Of a stretch of DNA of 42,336 nt, positions 35,025 through 42,336 are shown piece by piece. Each line of letters starts with the position of its first letter. Within the stretch, counting starts at the first letter, position 1. A program made the position numbers and the translations under genes. The stretch comes from Elusimicrobiota bacterium (GTDB taxonomy: Bacteria > Elusimicrobiota > Elusimicrobia > UBA1565 > UBA9628): positions 1-42,336 of the forward strand of contig JABEUV010000180.1 of the NCBI GenBank assembly GCA_013044195.1, read 5' to 3'. The notes beneath the pieces were generated by a model. The model was given only the letters and a program-made list of their open reading frames with translations. It had not been told where the DNA came from and did not search any database.

Positions 35025-36037
35025 GTCAGCCGCACCTCCCGTCCGCCCGCCGCGGCGGAACGCGCCGCGGCCTCCAGCACGCGCACGACGGCCACGCCCA
35101 GCGCCGCGTCCGAGCGCGGCGCGCGCCCGCGCCTCACGGCGGCGACGAAATCCGCGCACTCCCGCTCCAGTGGCGAAGCCTTTTCGAGCGTCGGGGTTTC
35201 CACGACGCCCGCGCCGTACGAAAACTTTCCCTTGAACGAGGACTTCGCTCCCACGCGGTTGTCCGCGCCGGGGCGCACGATCGTCAACGGTTCCGCGGCG
35301 GTCTCGTCGAAAAAAGCCGCGCCGCGCTCGCAGTAGGCGTCCAGGCGGCGGATCTTGCGGTGCGAGCGCCAGGATGCGTGCACGCGCGCCAACACACCGT
35401 TGCGGAAACGTATCTCAAAGAATGCCGCCTCGTCGACTTTCAAGCTCCAGTGCAGTCCCGTGCCGCGCACGGCGACGGCGGGCGCGCCGGCCAGGTCCAG
35501 CGCCAGGGACACCTCATGAGGTGCCAGATCCCAGATCACGTCGTGCCGGGGCTGAGGCGGTCCGGGATTGACGCGCGCCAAGTCGAAATAGAGAGGACGG
35601 CCCAGGCCGCCGCGCCCGGAGCCCAGCCGCGCGCGCAGGGCGGCGACGGCGGGATGATACAGATAGACGTGGCCGACGCCGAGGACCCGGCGCGCCCGCG
35701 CGGCGCGCGCGGCCAGGTCGCGCGCCTCCGCCGTGGAACGCGCCAGCGGTTTCTCCATGAACAGGTGCTTGCCCGCGGCCAACACCGCGCGGCCGAGCTC
35801 GTGATGCGTGAACGGCTCGGTGGCGACCGCGACGGCGTCCACCTCCGGGTCGGCGAGAGCCTCCGCGAGGTCCGCGGTGGCGCGCAGGCCAGGGAAATTC
35901 TCGCGCGCCCACTCCAGGCGCCCCGGCTTCAAGTCGCACAGCCATTTGAGGCGCGCACCGTCGACCGCGCGCCAGGAGCGCATCAGATTAGGTCCCCAGT
36001 AGCCGCAGCCGACCTGCGCCAGTACGATTTCTTTCAC
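35021..36037 (-). CDS. Gfo/Idh/MocA dehydrogenase in the heptose/glycan cluster (WlbA-like)
   Basis: This 338-aa oxidoreductase has VGCGYWGPNLMRSWRAV (nucleotide binding), FMEKPLARS (catalytic Lys) and WDLAPHEVSLALDLAG (His helix). The YWGPNL form of the first motif is typical of nucleotide-sugar 3-dehydrogenases such as WlbA/WbpB, which make the 3-keto intermediate of 2,3-diamino sugars. Its partner aminotransferase is not in this cluster. This is the third Gfo/Idh gene in the window, and its motifs differ from the other two. It overlaps both neighbours by 4 bp. Confidence 0.8.
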   Translation of the reverse strand: MKEIVLAQVGCGYWGPNLMRSWRAVDGARLKWLCDLKPGRLEWARENFPGLRATADLAEALADPEVDAVAVATEPFTHHELGRAVLAAGKHLFMEKPLARSTAEARDLAARAARARRVLGVGHVYLYHPAVAALRARLGSGRGGLGRPLYFDLARVNPGPPQPRHDVIWDLAPHEVSLALDLAGAPAVAVRGTGLHWSLKVDEAAFFEIRFRNGVLARVHASWRSHRKIRRLDAYCERGAAFFDETAAEPLTIVRPGADNRVGAKSSFKGKFSYGAGVVETPTLEKASPLERECADFVAAVRRGRAPRSDAALGVAVVRVLEAAARSAAAGGREVRLT

Positions 36038-36753
36038 GACTTGATCCCCAAGGTCAGGTAGAAGATCGGACGCAGGTTGCGGATCCAGTCCGTGACGGGA
36101 CGGATCTTCGTATAGTTCTTGTACGCGGAGAGGTCGGGATAGATTTTCGTGACCGGAACTTCCTCGAACTGGAAGCCGAGCATAAGCGCCTTCAACTGGA
36201 GATAGTACTCAAGCTCCCCGCGGTCCAGCCAGTCCTGATCCATGTTGATGCGCGGGTCCTTGAGAAAACGCGCCGAGATCGCGCGAAAGCCGTTGGTCGC
36301 GTCGGTAATGGGAAAGCCCGTGACCAGCCGCACCAGCCGAGGATAGGCGCGCGTGAGCACGGTGCGGTGCAGGGGCATGCGCCCGTAGGCGCCGCCGCGG
36401 GCGTAGCGCGAGCCCTGGACGTAGTCCGCGCCACGTTCGAAGATGGGCGCGACCAGGCGCGGAATCTCGGCGGGATCGTCCTTGTCGTTGCCCGCCATGA
36501 CCACCAAAGCGTCGTAGCCCTTCTCAAGTCCGTATTTAAGACCGGTGCGGATCGCCGCGCCGACGCCCAACGTGGTCTCGTGGCGCAGGACCGTGGCCCC
36601 CGCCGCGCGCGCCTCCTCGTCGGTGCCGTCGTCGGACGCGTCGGAGACCACGACGACCTCCTGCGCCGCGGCGCGCGGCACCTTGGCCACCACGCGGCCG
36701 ATTTTGCCCTTCTCGTTGTAGGCGGGGGCGATCGCGACGATGCGGGCGCTCAA
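36034..36753 (-). CDS. GT2 glycosyltransferase, polyprenyl-phosphate sugar synthase-like
   Basis: This 239-aa GT-A enzyme has IVAIAPAYNEKGKIGRVV, VVVVSDASDDGTDEEA (an Asp-rich UDP/GDP-binding loop), MAGNDKDDPAEIP in place of the usual DxDxQ, and GSRYARGG. There are no C-terminal membrane helices, as in soluble dolichol-phosphate-mannose-synthase types. It probably charges a polyprenyl phosphate that the GT39-like enzyme uses. The conserved DADxQ being NDKDD is a modest deviation. Both ends overlap neighbours by 4 bp. Confidence 0.8.
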   Translation of the reverse strand: MSARIVAIAPAYNEKGKIGRVVAKVPRAAAQEVVVVSDASDDGTDEEARAAGATVLRHETTLGVGAAIRTGLKYGLEKGYDALVVMAGNDKDDPAEIPRLVAPIFERGADYVQGSRYARGGAYGRMPLHRTVLTRAYPRLVRLVTGFPITDATNGFRAISARFLKDPRINMDQDWLDRGELEYYLQLKALMLGFQFEEVPVTKIYPDLSAYKNYTKIRPVTDWIRNLRPIFYLTLGIKS

Positions 36754-37385
36754 GAGCTCTTCTGCTTCAGGTAGAACGTCAAAATGTGGGCGACGGCCAT
36801 ATGCAGGTCCTCGATGACGCCGTACTGATCCGACGGGATCAGCAGTGCCTCATCGCACAGCGACTTAAGCCCCCCGCCGTCGAAGCCCAGCAGGCCGACG
36901 ACCGCGGCGCCGCGCGCGCGCGCCAGCTCCGCTGCTTCGATGAGGTTCGGCGAATTTCCGCTGCCCGACAGCAGGAGCACCACGTCGCCCGGCGCCAGCA
37001 CGTTTTCCAATTGGCGAGAGAAAACCCGGTCGAAGGACTCGTCGTTGGCGGCCGCGGTCAGAAACGCGGAATTCTCGCACAGCGACACGCACTTGAGCGC
37101 CTTCGCGCCCTCCCGTGCCGCCGTCTTGCCGAAATCGCAGCCCACGTGCGCGGCGCTGGCCGCCGAGCCGCCGTTGCCGCACACCCAGACGAAGCGCCCG
37201 CGCGCCTGCGCGCCTTCCAGCACCGCCGCAACGCGCCCCAGCGCCTTGAGGTCCAGCGCGTTCCATTGTTCCAGCGTCCGCGCGCGATACCAGCGCGCAA
37301 ATCCCGCCGCGTCCAGGCCTCCCGGCCCCAGCGCGTGAGTCGCGCCCGGCTTGGTGCCGCGGACCGTTTTCTTCACCCGGCTCAT
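36750..37385 (-). CDS. gmhA: Sedoheptulose-7-phosphate isomerase, SIS domain (GmhA-like)
   Basis: This 211-aa SIS-fold enzyme opens the heptose pathway. Motifs are VWVCGNGGSAASAAHVGCDF (phosphate binding), ANDESFDRVFSRQLE, LLLSGSGNSPNLIEA and VIEDLHMAVAHIL (catalytic Glu-Asp-x-His). A ~35-residue basic N-terminal tail precedes the fold. It is the first gene of the minus-strand glycan operon. ATG 37385 follows a TAGAAT box by seven bases with no Shine-Dalgarno, so it is probably leaderless. Confidence 0.85.
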   Translation of the reverse strand: MSRVKKTVRGTKPGATHALGPGGLDAAGFARWYRARTLEQWNALDLKALGRVAAVLEGAQARGRFVWVCGNGGSAASAAHVGCDFGKTAAREGAKALKCVSLCENSAFLTAAANDESFDRVFSRQLENVLAPGDVVLLLSGSGNSPNLIEAAELARARGAAVVGLLGFDGGGLKSLCDEALLIPSDQYGVIEDLHMAVAHILTFYLKQKSS

Positions 37386-37392
37386 GAGCCGG

Positions 37393-37398
37393 ATTCTA
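37393..37398 (-). promoter_or_regulatory. Candidate -10 box of the gmhA operon, leaderless
   Basis: On the minus strand TAGAAT (37398-37393, 5/6) is followed by seven bases and then the gmhA ATG at 37385, the same spacing as for the HAD gene at 1416. No -35 at 17 bp is evident. A short GGCG/CGCC hairpin followed by ATTTT just upstream may be a weak terminator for the preceding ArsC-like gene. Confidence 0.45.
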
Positions 37399-37429
37399 TC
37401 AAAATGGCGTCAAAGCGCCCGACACGGGA

Positions 37430-37795
37430 TTAAGCCCTCCGCCGCGCAAACGCCGCCTGCCATTCGGTTTCGTTAAAGCCCAGCAGGCCGAGGTCTGCAA
37501 GCAGAACGAACGGGCGCTTGACCAATTTTCCGTGCGCGGCCAGCAAGGCCAGGGCCTGCGCGTCGCTGAGGGTCTTAAGCTTTTCGGCGACCTTCAATTC
37601 GCGGTAAAGAACGCCTGAGACGTTGAACAGGCGGCGGCGGTCGCCCACGAAGGCAAGCATGGCTTTTAACTCCGAAAGCGTCGGCGGGGTCGCGACGATC
37701 GGCACGCGCTCGTAGGCGACGTCGCGCGCGTCGAGGAACTTCAGCGCCTTGCGGCAGGTCGAACAGCCTTCGTATTCGTAGACGCGGATCTTCAT
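37430..37795 (-). CDS. ArsC/Spx/YffB-family thioredoxin-fold protein
   Basis: This 121-aa protein has an N-terminal redox motif CSTC at residues 10-13 (YEGCSTCRKALKFLDARDVAY) and a C-terminal KRPFVLL, the conserved Arg-Pro turn of arsenate reductase-like proteins. Spx transcription factors use CxxC, and YffB/ArsC-like proteins use CxxS or CxxxC; the CxxC here plus ~120 aa is Spx-like. Spx normally occurs in Firmicutes, so a general ArsC-like redox protein is the safer name. It starts nine bases after the upstream membrane gene. No Shine-Dalgarno is seen; a TAGAAT, whose TAG is the upstream stop codon, lies six bases before the ATG. Confidence 0.75.
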   Translation of the reverse strand: MKIRVYEYEGCSTCRKALKFLDARDVAYERVPIVATPPTLSELKAMLAFVGDRRRLFNVSGVLYRELKVAEKLKTLSDAQALALLAAHGKLVKRPFVLLADLGLLGFNETEWQAAFARRRA

Positions 37796-37804
37796 CGGTC
37801 TATT

Positions 37805-39169
37805 CTAGCGCCTGGGCGGGACCGCGGGCGTAACCGGGGCTCCGGCGAAATCAGTCTCCCCGAACAAATAGACGGCGGCACCTTCGGGCGCCAGAATACT
37901 ACGATAGGGAAAGGCCGCCAACGCCAGCAGGCCCGGCCGCGGCTGTACGCGCGTAAAAGAAACCACGACCCGGCCCGCGGCGATGTCCTGGGGGCGCGCG
38001 CCGTGGGCCGCGACCGCGTTCAGCGCCGCGGCCCGCGCCCGGCTCCAGGCGAAATAATCCTCCAGTCCCGCCGAGCTGACCAGGGCCAGGCCCAGCGCGG
38101 CGCCGAACGCCGGCGCCAGACGCCACGCGCGACCGCCTAGGCCCGCGGCGGCGGCTGCGGCGGCGACGGGCAAAGCCATCAGAAGACCGCGTGCGTCGCC
38201 CATCGCCAGCGCCGCCGCGCACGGCACGCCGCAAAAAAGCGCCGTAACGGCGATTTCCTCGAAATACGCCGCGCGCGCCGTCTCTAGAGCGCGCCGCGCC
38301 AGCTGCACCGAAGACGCCGTCGCAACGGCCGCCAGCACGTACCAGAACCCCGCGGAAGCCCACCAGCCCGCGGACTTTCCGTCGACGCCCGCCAGGTCGA
38401 GCACGCCCAGGCCCCAGCGGCTCACGATACCGGGAAGCGGGTCCAAGCCGCGCGCGCGAAACCAGAACACCAAAGCGGCGCCGGCAATGAACGCAAGCGC
38501 CGTCTTCTCCGCGCGCGTCATTTCGCGGCGAGGGGTGCCCTGCGCCGCGGCGACGGCGAGCGGAGCAAGGCACAGAGCCGCAATCTCGACGCCACCGAAG
38601 ACGCCGAACGCAGCCGCATCGACGCCTCCCCAGGCGCCGCCGCGCAAATGGCCCAAAATCAATGCGCCGACCGCCGCAACGACCGCGGGGCCCAGCAAGG
38701 CGGCCGCCTCTCGCCGACCGAGACGTCGCTCGCGCCTCAACACCGCGGCTCCCGCGGCGGCGCACAGAAAATATTCGGGGCGAAAAATCCCCGCGACCGA
38801 GACCAACGCCGAGCACGCCGCAAGCCAAGACGGCGCTCGGCTCACGCGCCCGCGCAGAAACGCAAAAAGTCCTCCCAACGCCAAAACCGACGCGGCCGCG
38901 TCGGCACGGGCGTTCGCGCTCAGCGCGGCGTACACCGGAGAAAACGCAAGCGTCAGAGCCGCGAGGAGGGCCGCGTCGACCGACGCGCGCCAGCGACGGG
39001 CCAGAACGTAGACCAGCGCCGCGCCGAAGCCGCCGACGGCGATGAGCCCAAGTCGAAAAACCGTGGACCCCGCGCCGCGCGGATCGACGAGAACGAAAAA
39101 CAGAATCCACGCCGCGGCGAGTGCCGCCAGGCGCGCGACGTCTGCACGGCGCAAGACCTCGGCCTTCAT
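37805..39169 (-). CDS. Polytopic membrane protein, Ala-rich, GT-C-like
   Basis: This is a 454-aa protein with its start at ATG 39169, overlapping the upstream gene by 4 bp; the track start (39523) is a shadow of that gene. About ten Ala/Leu/Val-rich helices are visible. A loop PVYAALSANARADAAASVLALGG after the second or third helix resembles the conserved loop of GT39/ArnT-like glycosyltransferases, but the Asp pair in the first loop is not obvious. A soluble C-terminal ~90 residues (VVVSFTRVQPRPG) follows. No specific function recognised; probable cell-envelope glycan or lipid enzyme. Confidence 0.6.
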   Translation of the reverse strand: MKAEVLRRADVARLAALAAAWILFFVLVDPRGAGSTVFRLGLIAVGGFGAALVYVLARRWRASVDAALLAALTLAFSPVYAALSANARADAAASVLALGGLFAFLRGRVSRAPSWLAACSALVSVAGIFRPEYFLCAAAGAAVLRRERRLGRREAAALLGPAVVAAVGALILGHLRGGAWGGVDAAAFGVFGGVEIAALCLAPLAVAAAQGTPRREMTRAEKTALAFIAGAALVFWFRARGLDPLPGIVSRWGLGVLDLAGVDGKSAGWWASAGFWYVLAAVATASSVQLARRALETARAAYFEEIAVTALFCGVPCAAALAMGDARGLLMALPVAAAAAAAGLGGRAWRLAPAFGAALGLALVSSAGLEDYFAWSRARAAALNAVAAHGARPQDIAAGRVVVSFTRVQPRPGLLALAAFPYRSILAPEGAAVYLFGETDFAGAPVTPAVPPRR

Positions 39170-40107
39170 ACCGCCAGCCGCCCGGAAAAGAAAAGCCAGC
39201 AGAAGGCCGCGCGCGTGGGCAAATCGACGAAGACCTGGAAGGGACCGACGGCGCGGAGATTGTCCTTCGCGGGACCATACACGGCCAGCAAAATGGCGCA
39301 GCCCGCCAAACGCCACAACGCCAGCCCCAGGGCCGCGCGGGAGGCGCGGCGCGGCGTCGCGTCCACATAAGCCCGATCGCTCCACAGACGGAACGTCGCT
39401 CCACCGACGAGTAAAGTCCAGACGATCATGAAGAATACGGCGAAAAATCCAGACTCCCCGGCCGCCGAGCGATAAATAATCTGCATCCCAGGCAGCCACG
39501 CGCACAGCGCGCCCAAAGCCCACAGCCAGCCGTCGCGCTCCAACGGTTCCTCATACGTCGCGCGCCTCCACGCGCGCCGCGTTAAGGCGGCGGCCACGCC
39601 GATGAAAATCAGGTCATCGAGCAGCCAAAACGAGCCGATCATGCGCTCATAGCGGTAGCGCCCGGTCAAGGTCATCAGCGCGTAGACCGCCGCCGCTCCC
39701 GCGGCGATCGCTCCCGCCGCCGCGGCTTCGGGCCGCAGATCGCGGGATTCTTCGACGCGGGGCAGAAGCGCGTCGACCGCATGCAAAGCGAGGACGGCGG
39801 TCATCCCCCAATCGAAGACGGCGAACACCGCTCCCAGCGTGTCAAGGCCGAAGGGCAGGGCTCCCTCTTGCAGGGTCTTCGCGTAGACGCCGTCGCGCAG
39901 CAGGCCCACGGCGGCGCCGACCAGGAACGCCTCCGCGTCGCCCAGGCGTCGGCGCGCGCGCAGCAGCTCAAACATCAGGAACAGCCCCACATACGGAAAC
40001 AGAAATCCGCCGACGTCGGTCAACGCGGCGGATCCGCGCGCGGCAAACTCCCCGCCGATCAGCAGGGCGGCGAGCGCGGCCAGCGGCGCGCGCAGGCGTT
40101 CGGTCAC
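39166..40107 (-). CDS. Integral membrane protein of unknown function
   Basis: This is a 313-aa protein starting at GTG 40107 in a GTGA overlap with ridA; the track start 40365 lies in ridA. Eight or nine hydrophobic helices alternate with Arg-rich loops. No catalytic motif is recognised. The segment GRYRYERMIGSFWLLDDLIFIGVAAAL is the most distinctive. Coupling to the next membrane gene (4-bp overlap) suggests the two act together. Confidence 0.6.
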   Translation of the reverse strand: MTERLRAPLAALAALLIGGEFAARGSAALTDVGGFLFPYVGLFLMFELLRARRRLGDAEAFLVGAAVGLLRDGVYAKTLQEGALPFGLDTLGAVFAVFDWGMTAVLALHAVDALLPRVEESRDLRPEAAAAGAIAAGAAAVYALMTLTGRYRYERMIGSFWLLDDLIFIGVAAALTRRAWRRATYEEPLERDGWLWALGALCAWLPGMQIIYRSAAGESGFFAVFFMIVWTLLVGGATFRLWSDRAYVDATPRRASRAALGLALWRLAGCAILLAVYGPAKDNLRAVGPFQVFVDLPTRAAFCWLFFSGRLAV

Positions 40108-40490
40108 GCGGCCGGGCGCACCGCGACGGCTTCGATCTCGACGGCCGCGCCCTTGGGCAGGGCGGACACCTGCACCGTCGCCCGCGCCGGATGCGGCGCC
40201 GGAAAGTGCCGCGCGTAGACTCCGTTCATGGCCGAAAACTGACCCAAGTCCGTCATGAACACGGTGGTCTTGACGACGTCGGCCAGGCTCAGGCCCGCGG
40301 CCGCGAGTATTTCCCGGATATTGGCCACGCATTGCTCGGTCTGCTCGGCCGCGTCGCCCGAGCACATCGTCCCGTCGGGTCGAAGCGGGGTCTGCCCGGA
40401 AACAAACACCAGGCCGCCCGCCGCGATCGCCTGCGAATACGGGCCGATCGCGGCTGGAGCCTGGGCGGTGGCAACGGCGGTTTTCTTCAT
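40104..40490 (-). CDS. ridA: RidA (YjgF/YER057c/UK114), enamine/imine deaminase
   Basis: This 128-aa trimeric chorismate-mutase-like-fold protein hydrolyses reactive 2-aminoacrylate-type enamines made by PLP enzymes. Motifs are AIGPYSQAIAAGGLVFVSGQ, VVKTTVFMTDLGQFSAMNGVYARHF and ARATVQVSALPKGAAVEIEAVAV, with the catalytic Arg in PARATVQV. It starts five bases after the rho stop codon and is cotranscribed with murI and rho. Confidence 0.93.
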   Translation of the reverse strand: MKKTAVATAQAPAAIGPYSQAIAAGGLVFVSGQTPLRPDGTMCSGDAAEQTEQCVANIREILAAAGLSLADVVKTTVFMTDLGQFSAMNGVYARHFPAPHPARATVQVSALPKGAAVEIEAVAVRPAA

Positions 40491-40494
40491 CGCC

Positions 40495-41718
40495 CTACCT
40501 CAGCGCGGCCAGAAGCTTCTCGTTGAGCTTATGCGTCCGCATCAACTCGGTCAAGGCCTTGATCGCCTCCAGGTCGCCCAGCCCCGCCAGGTGGCGGCGC
40601 AATTTATAAACGCCCTCGAGGTATTCCTTGGTGAAGAGTTTTTCTTCTTTACGCGTACCGCTGTCGCGAACCTTCAGCGCCGGGAAGATGCGCATTTCCG
40701 CAGCCTGCCGGTAGAGCACGAGTTCCATGTTGCCGGTGCCCTTGAACTCCTGGAAGATGATGTCGTCCATCTTCGAACCGGTGTCCACTAGGATGGTCGC
40801 CAGAATCGTCAGCGAGCCGCCGTTTTCGATCTTGCGCGCCGCGCCGAAGAAGCGGCGCGGCGTCTCCATCGCGCGGCTGTCCAGGCCGCCCGACATCGTG
40901 CGGTTGCCGGTCGCGAACTGGTTGTAGACGCGCGCCAGACGCGTCAGCGAGTCCAGCAGAATGAACACGTCCTCGCCGGCCACGACCTTCTCGATGGCCG
41001 TGCGCATCAGGTCCTCGGCAATCTTCTTGTGCTGCTGGTAGGTCTGATCCGACGAGGACGCCCAGACCTCGGCGGGCACCGAGCGCTTGAAATCGGTGAC
41101 TTCCTCGGGGCGTTCGTCGACCAGCAAGCAGTATTGGCGGACCTTCGGGTCCACCGCGTGCACCGCGTTCGAGATCTGCTTGAGGAACGTGGTCTTGCCT
41201 GCCTTCGGCGGCGCGACGATCAATCCGCGCGTGCCCTTGCCGATGGGAGCGAGCAGATCCATCGCGCGCATCGATGGATCGTTGGAGCCTTTCTCCAGCC
41301 GCAGCCACTCGTAGGGGTCGACCGGGGTCTGCGCCGAGAAGGCGACTTCGATCTCGCTGCGCTGGGGCGTCTGCGGCGCCTGCGCCGGACGCGACTGGCC
41401 GTTGTTGCGGTTCTGATTCTGGCCCTGATATTGCTGGGAACCGTAACCGCCCTGGCGCTGCTGCTGGCCGTGGTGCTGGCCGCCCCCGCCGCCTCCGCCG
41501 CGGTTGCGGCGTCGTCGCCGACGCCCGCCGCCGTGATGCGGACCATGGGGCTGGCCCTGATTCTGACCGTGCTGACTCTGCTGGCCCGGCGTCTGCGACG
41601 GCTGGCCGCCGCCCGAACCGGACGTTCCGCCCGGCTGTCCGCCGCCCGGCGCCGCGCCTCCTTGAGAGCCTTGCCCCGATTGTCCGGCTGGTCCGCCGAC
41701 GTTCTCTTCATTCATCAT
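40495..41718 (-). CDS. rho: Transcription termination factor Rho with low-complexity N-terminus replacing the RNA-binding domain
   Basis: Rho is a hexameric RNA-dependent ATPase that terminates transcription. The 407-aa protein has an intact motor domain (~125-407): Walker A APPKAGKT (169-176), [13 protein letters not shown], Walker [17 protein letters not shown], the Q/R-loop region [19 protein letters not shown] and the SGTRKEE segment. Residues ~5-120 are almost all G, Q, N, P, H and R ([36 protein letters not shown]). The Rho_N helix-turn and the cold-shock OB fold that form the primary RNA-binding site, ~130 residues in E. coli, cannot be found. ATG 41718 has GAGAGGA six bases upstream and lies 25 bases after murI. 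Confidence 0.93.
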   Translation of the reverse strand: MMNEENVGGPAGQSGQGSQGGAAPGGGQPGGTSGSGGGQPSQTPGQQSQHGQNQGQPHGPHHGGGRRRRRRNRGGGGGGGQHHGQQQRQGGYGSQQYQGQNQNRNNGQSRPAQAPQTPQRSEIEVAFSAQTPVDPYEWLRLEKGSNDPSMRAMDLLAPIGKGTRGLIVAPPKAGKTTFLKQISNAVHAVDPKVRQYCLLVDERPEEVTDFKRSVPAEVWASSSDQTYQQHKKIAEDLMRTAIEKVVAGEDVFILLDSLTRLARVYNQFATGNRTMSGGLDSRAMETPRRFFGAARKIENGGSLTILATILVDTGSKMDDIIFQEFKGTGNMELVLYRQAAEMRIFPALKVRDSGTRKEEKLFTKEYLEGVYKLRRHLAGLGDLEAIKALTELMRTHKLNEKLLAALR

Positions 41719-41743
41719 CTCATTGTCCTCTCAAAATAATCGC

Positions 41744-42336
41744 TCACGCGTCGAACGAATGCAGCTTCACTTTTCCCACGCCAGGGCCCAGCATGCGCCG
41801 CGCCAGACGCCGGAATCGCTCGGGCGCGTCGGACGCGTAGAATTCCCGCCGGCCGCGACGGCCGCGGGGCGCGCGCAGATTCAACTCCGCAAGCAAGCGC
41901 TCGGTCTCGCGCGCGGTCTCCTCGGCCGAGTCGATCAGCCGCACCCGCGGCCCCATCGCGCGCGCGATCGCGGGCTTCAGGTACGGATAATGCGTGCAGC
42001 CCAGAATCAGCGCGTCGACGCGGGCGGCTTTGAGCGGCGCCAGGTAGCGCGCGGCGACCGCCGAAACCACGGGCCCGTCCCACCAGCCCTCCTCGACGAG
42101 CGGCACGAAGAGCGGGCAGGGCCGCGACTGCGTCTTGATGCGCGCCGACAGAGCGCGCAGCGCCCGCGGGTACGCGCCGGAGCGCACCGTCGCCTCGGTG
42201 CCGACGATGCCGACGCGGCCGCGCGTGACGGCGGCCGCGGCGCGCGCGCCGGGCTCGATGACGCCGATGACGGGGACGCGCGCCGCGCGTCGGATCGCGG
42301 GCAGGGCCAGCGCCGAGGACGTGTTGCACGCGACGA
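41744..42336 (-). CDS. murI: Glutamate racemase MurI (N-terminus cut by the window edge)
   Basis: MurI makes D-glutamate for peptidoglycan. The track gives 42187-41744, but the frame is open to the window end. Codons upstream read VACNTSSALALPAI, whose Cys is the first catalytic residue, then VPVIGVIEPGARAA and GIVGTEATVRSGAY. Downstream LILGCTHYPYLKPAI carries the second catalytic Cys. About 197 codons are visible of ~265 expected. The last ~30 residues (RFRRLARRMLGPGVGKVKLHSFDA) are typical. It precedes rho on the same strand. Confidence 0.93.
   Translation of the reverse strand, partial: VACNTSSALALPAIRRAARVPVIGVIEPGARAAAAVTRGRVGIVGTEATVRSGAYPRALRALSARIKTQSRPCPLFVPLVEEGWWDGPVVSAVAARYLAPLKAARVDALILGCTHYPYLKPAIARAMGPRVRLIDSAEETARETERLLAELNLRAPRGRRGRREFYASDAPERFRRLARRMLGPGVGKVKLHSFDA

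Overview
This 42.3-kb, GC-rich, densely packed window comes from a Gram-negative-type (diderm) bacterium that makes LPS. It encodes BamA, a Skp/OmpH homologue, the lipid A enzymes LpxD/C/A/I/B, an MsbA-type flippase, heptose-precursor enzymes and type IV pilus assembly proteins. The combination of an lpxD-lpxC-fabZ-lpxA-lpxI-Gfo/Idh order, an exported Kelch/caspase protein and high GC would fit a high-GC Elusimicrobiota-like lineage or a deltaproteobacteria-like group. That assignment is inference; no rRNA gene is present to test it. I see no tRNA, rRNA, CRISPR array or transposase. Gaps between genes are short: the longest are about 130 bp (1284-1415) and 116 bp (8529-8644), and neighbouring genes very often overlap by 4 bp.

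Layout. (1) 1-1283, minus: start of a pilMN operon, with a consensus promoter and a terminator-like hairpin directly before pilM. (2) 1416-8528, plus: seven tightly coupled genes (HAD hydrolase, nucleotidyltransferase, ATP-grasp enzyme, class III aminotransferase, Gfo/Idh dehydrogenase, CDP-alcohol phosphotransferase with a degenerate N-terminal domain, myo-inositol-1-phosphate synthase). Together they look like a pathway for an inositol-phosphate compound, possibly an aminated or amino-acylated inositol headgroup or solute. I regard this as the best candidate for an undescribed system. (3) 8645-24270, plus: an outer-membrane and lipid A operon (bamA, skp-like, lpxD, lpxC, fabZ, lpxA, lpxI, Gfo/Idh, lpxB, msbA, RelA/SpoT homologue, BamE-like lipoprotein). 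Between the Gfo/Idh gene and lpxB it is interrupted by about 2.3 kb holding a restriction-modification remnant and an AAA ATPase plus DUF4276/TOPRIM-like pair, a probable defence cassette. (4) 24267-28183: a polytopic membrane protein and zinc-type ribosomal protein L28 (minus), with recG divergent. (5) 28200-31112: an FkbM methyltransferase (minus) and an exported seven-bladed Kelch plus caspase-like protein (plus) with a consensus promoter. (6) 31106-37385, minus: a surface-glycan and heptose cluster (SAM methyltransferase, GT39-like enzyme, HddC, HddA, Gfo/Idh, GT2, GmhA). (7) 37430-42336, minus: murI, rho, ridA, two membrane proteins and an ArsC/Spx-like thiol protein. This Rho has a G/Q/N/R-rich low-complexity region where the normal RNA-binding domain should be.

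Two expression themes recur. At least two genes (Gfo/Idh at 4999 and lpxI at 15404) appear to start with CTG inside a CTGA stop/start overlap. Several transcription units have a -10 box only about 6-10 bp before the start codon, which implies leaderless or near-leaderless mRNAs.
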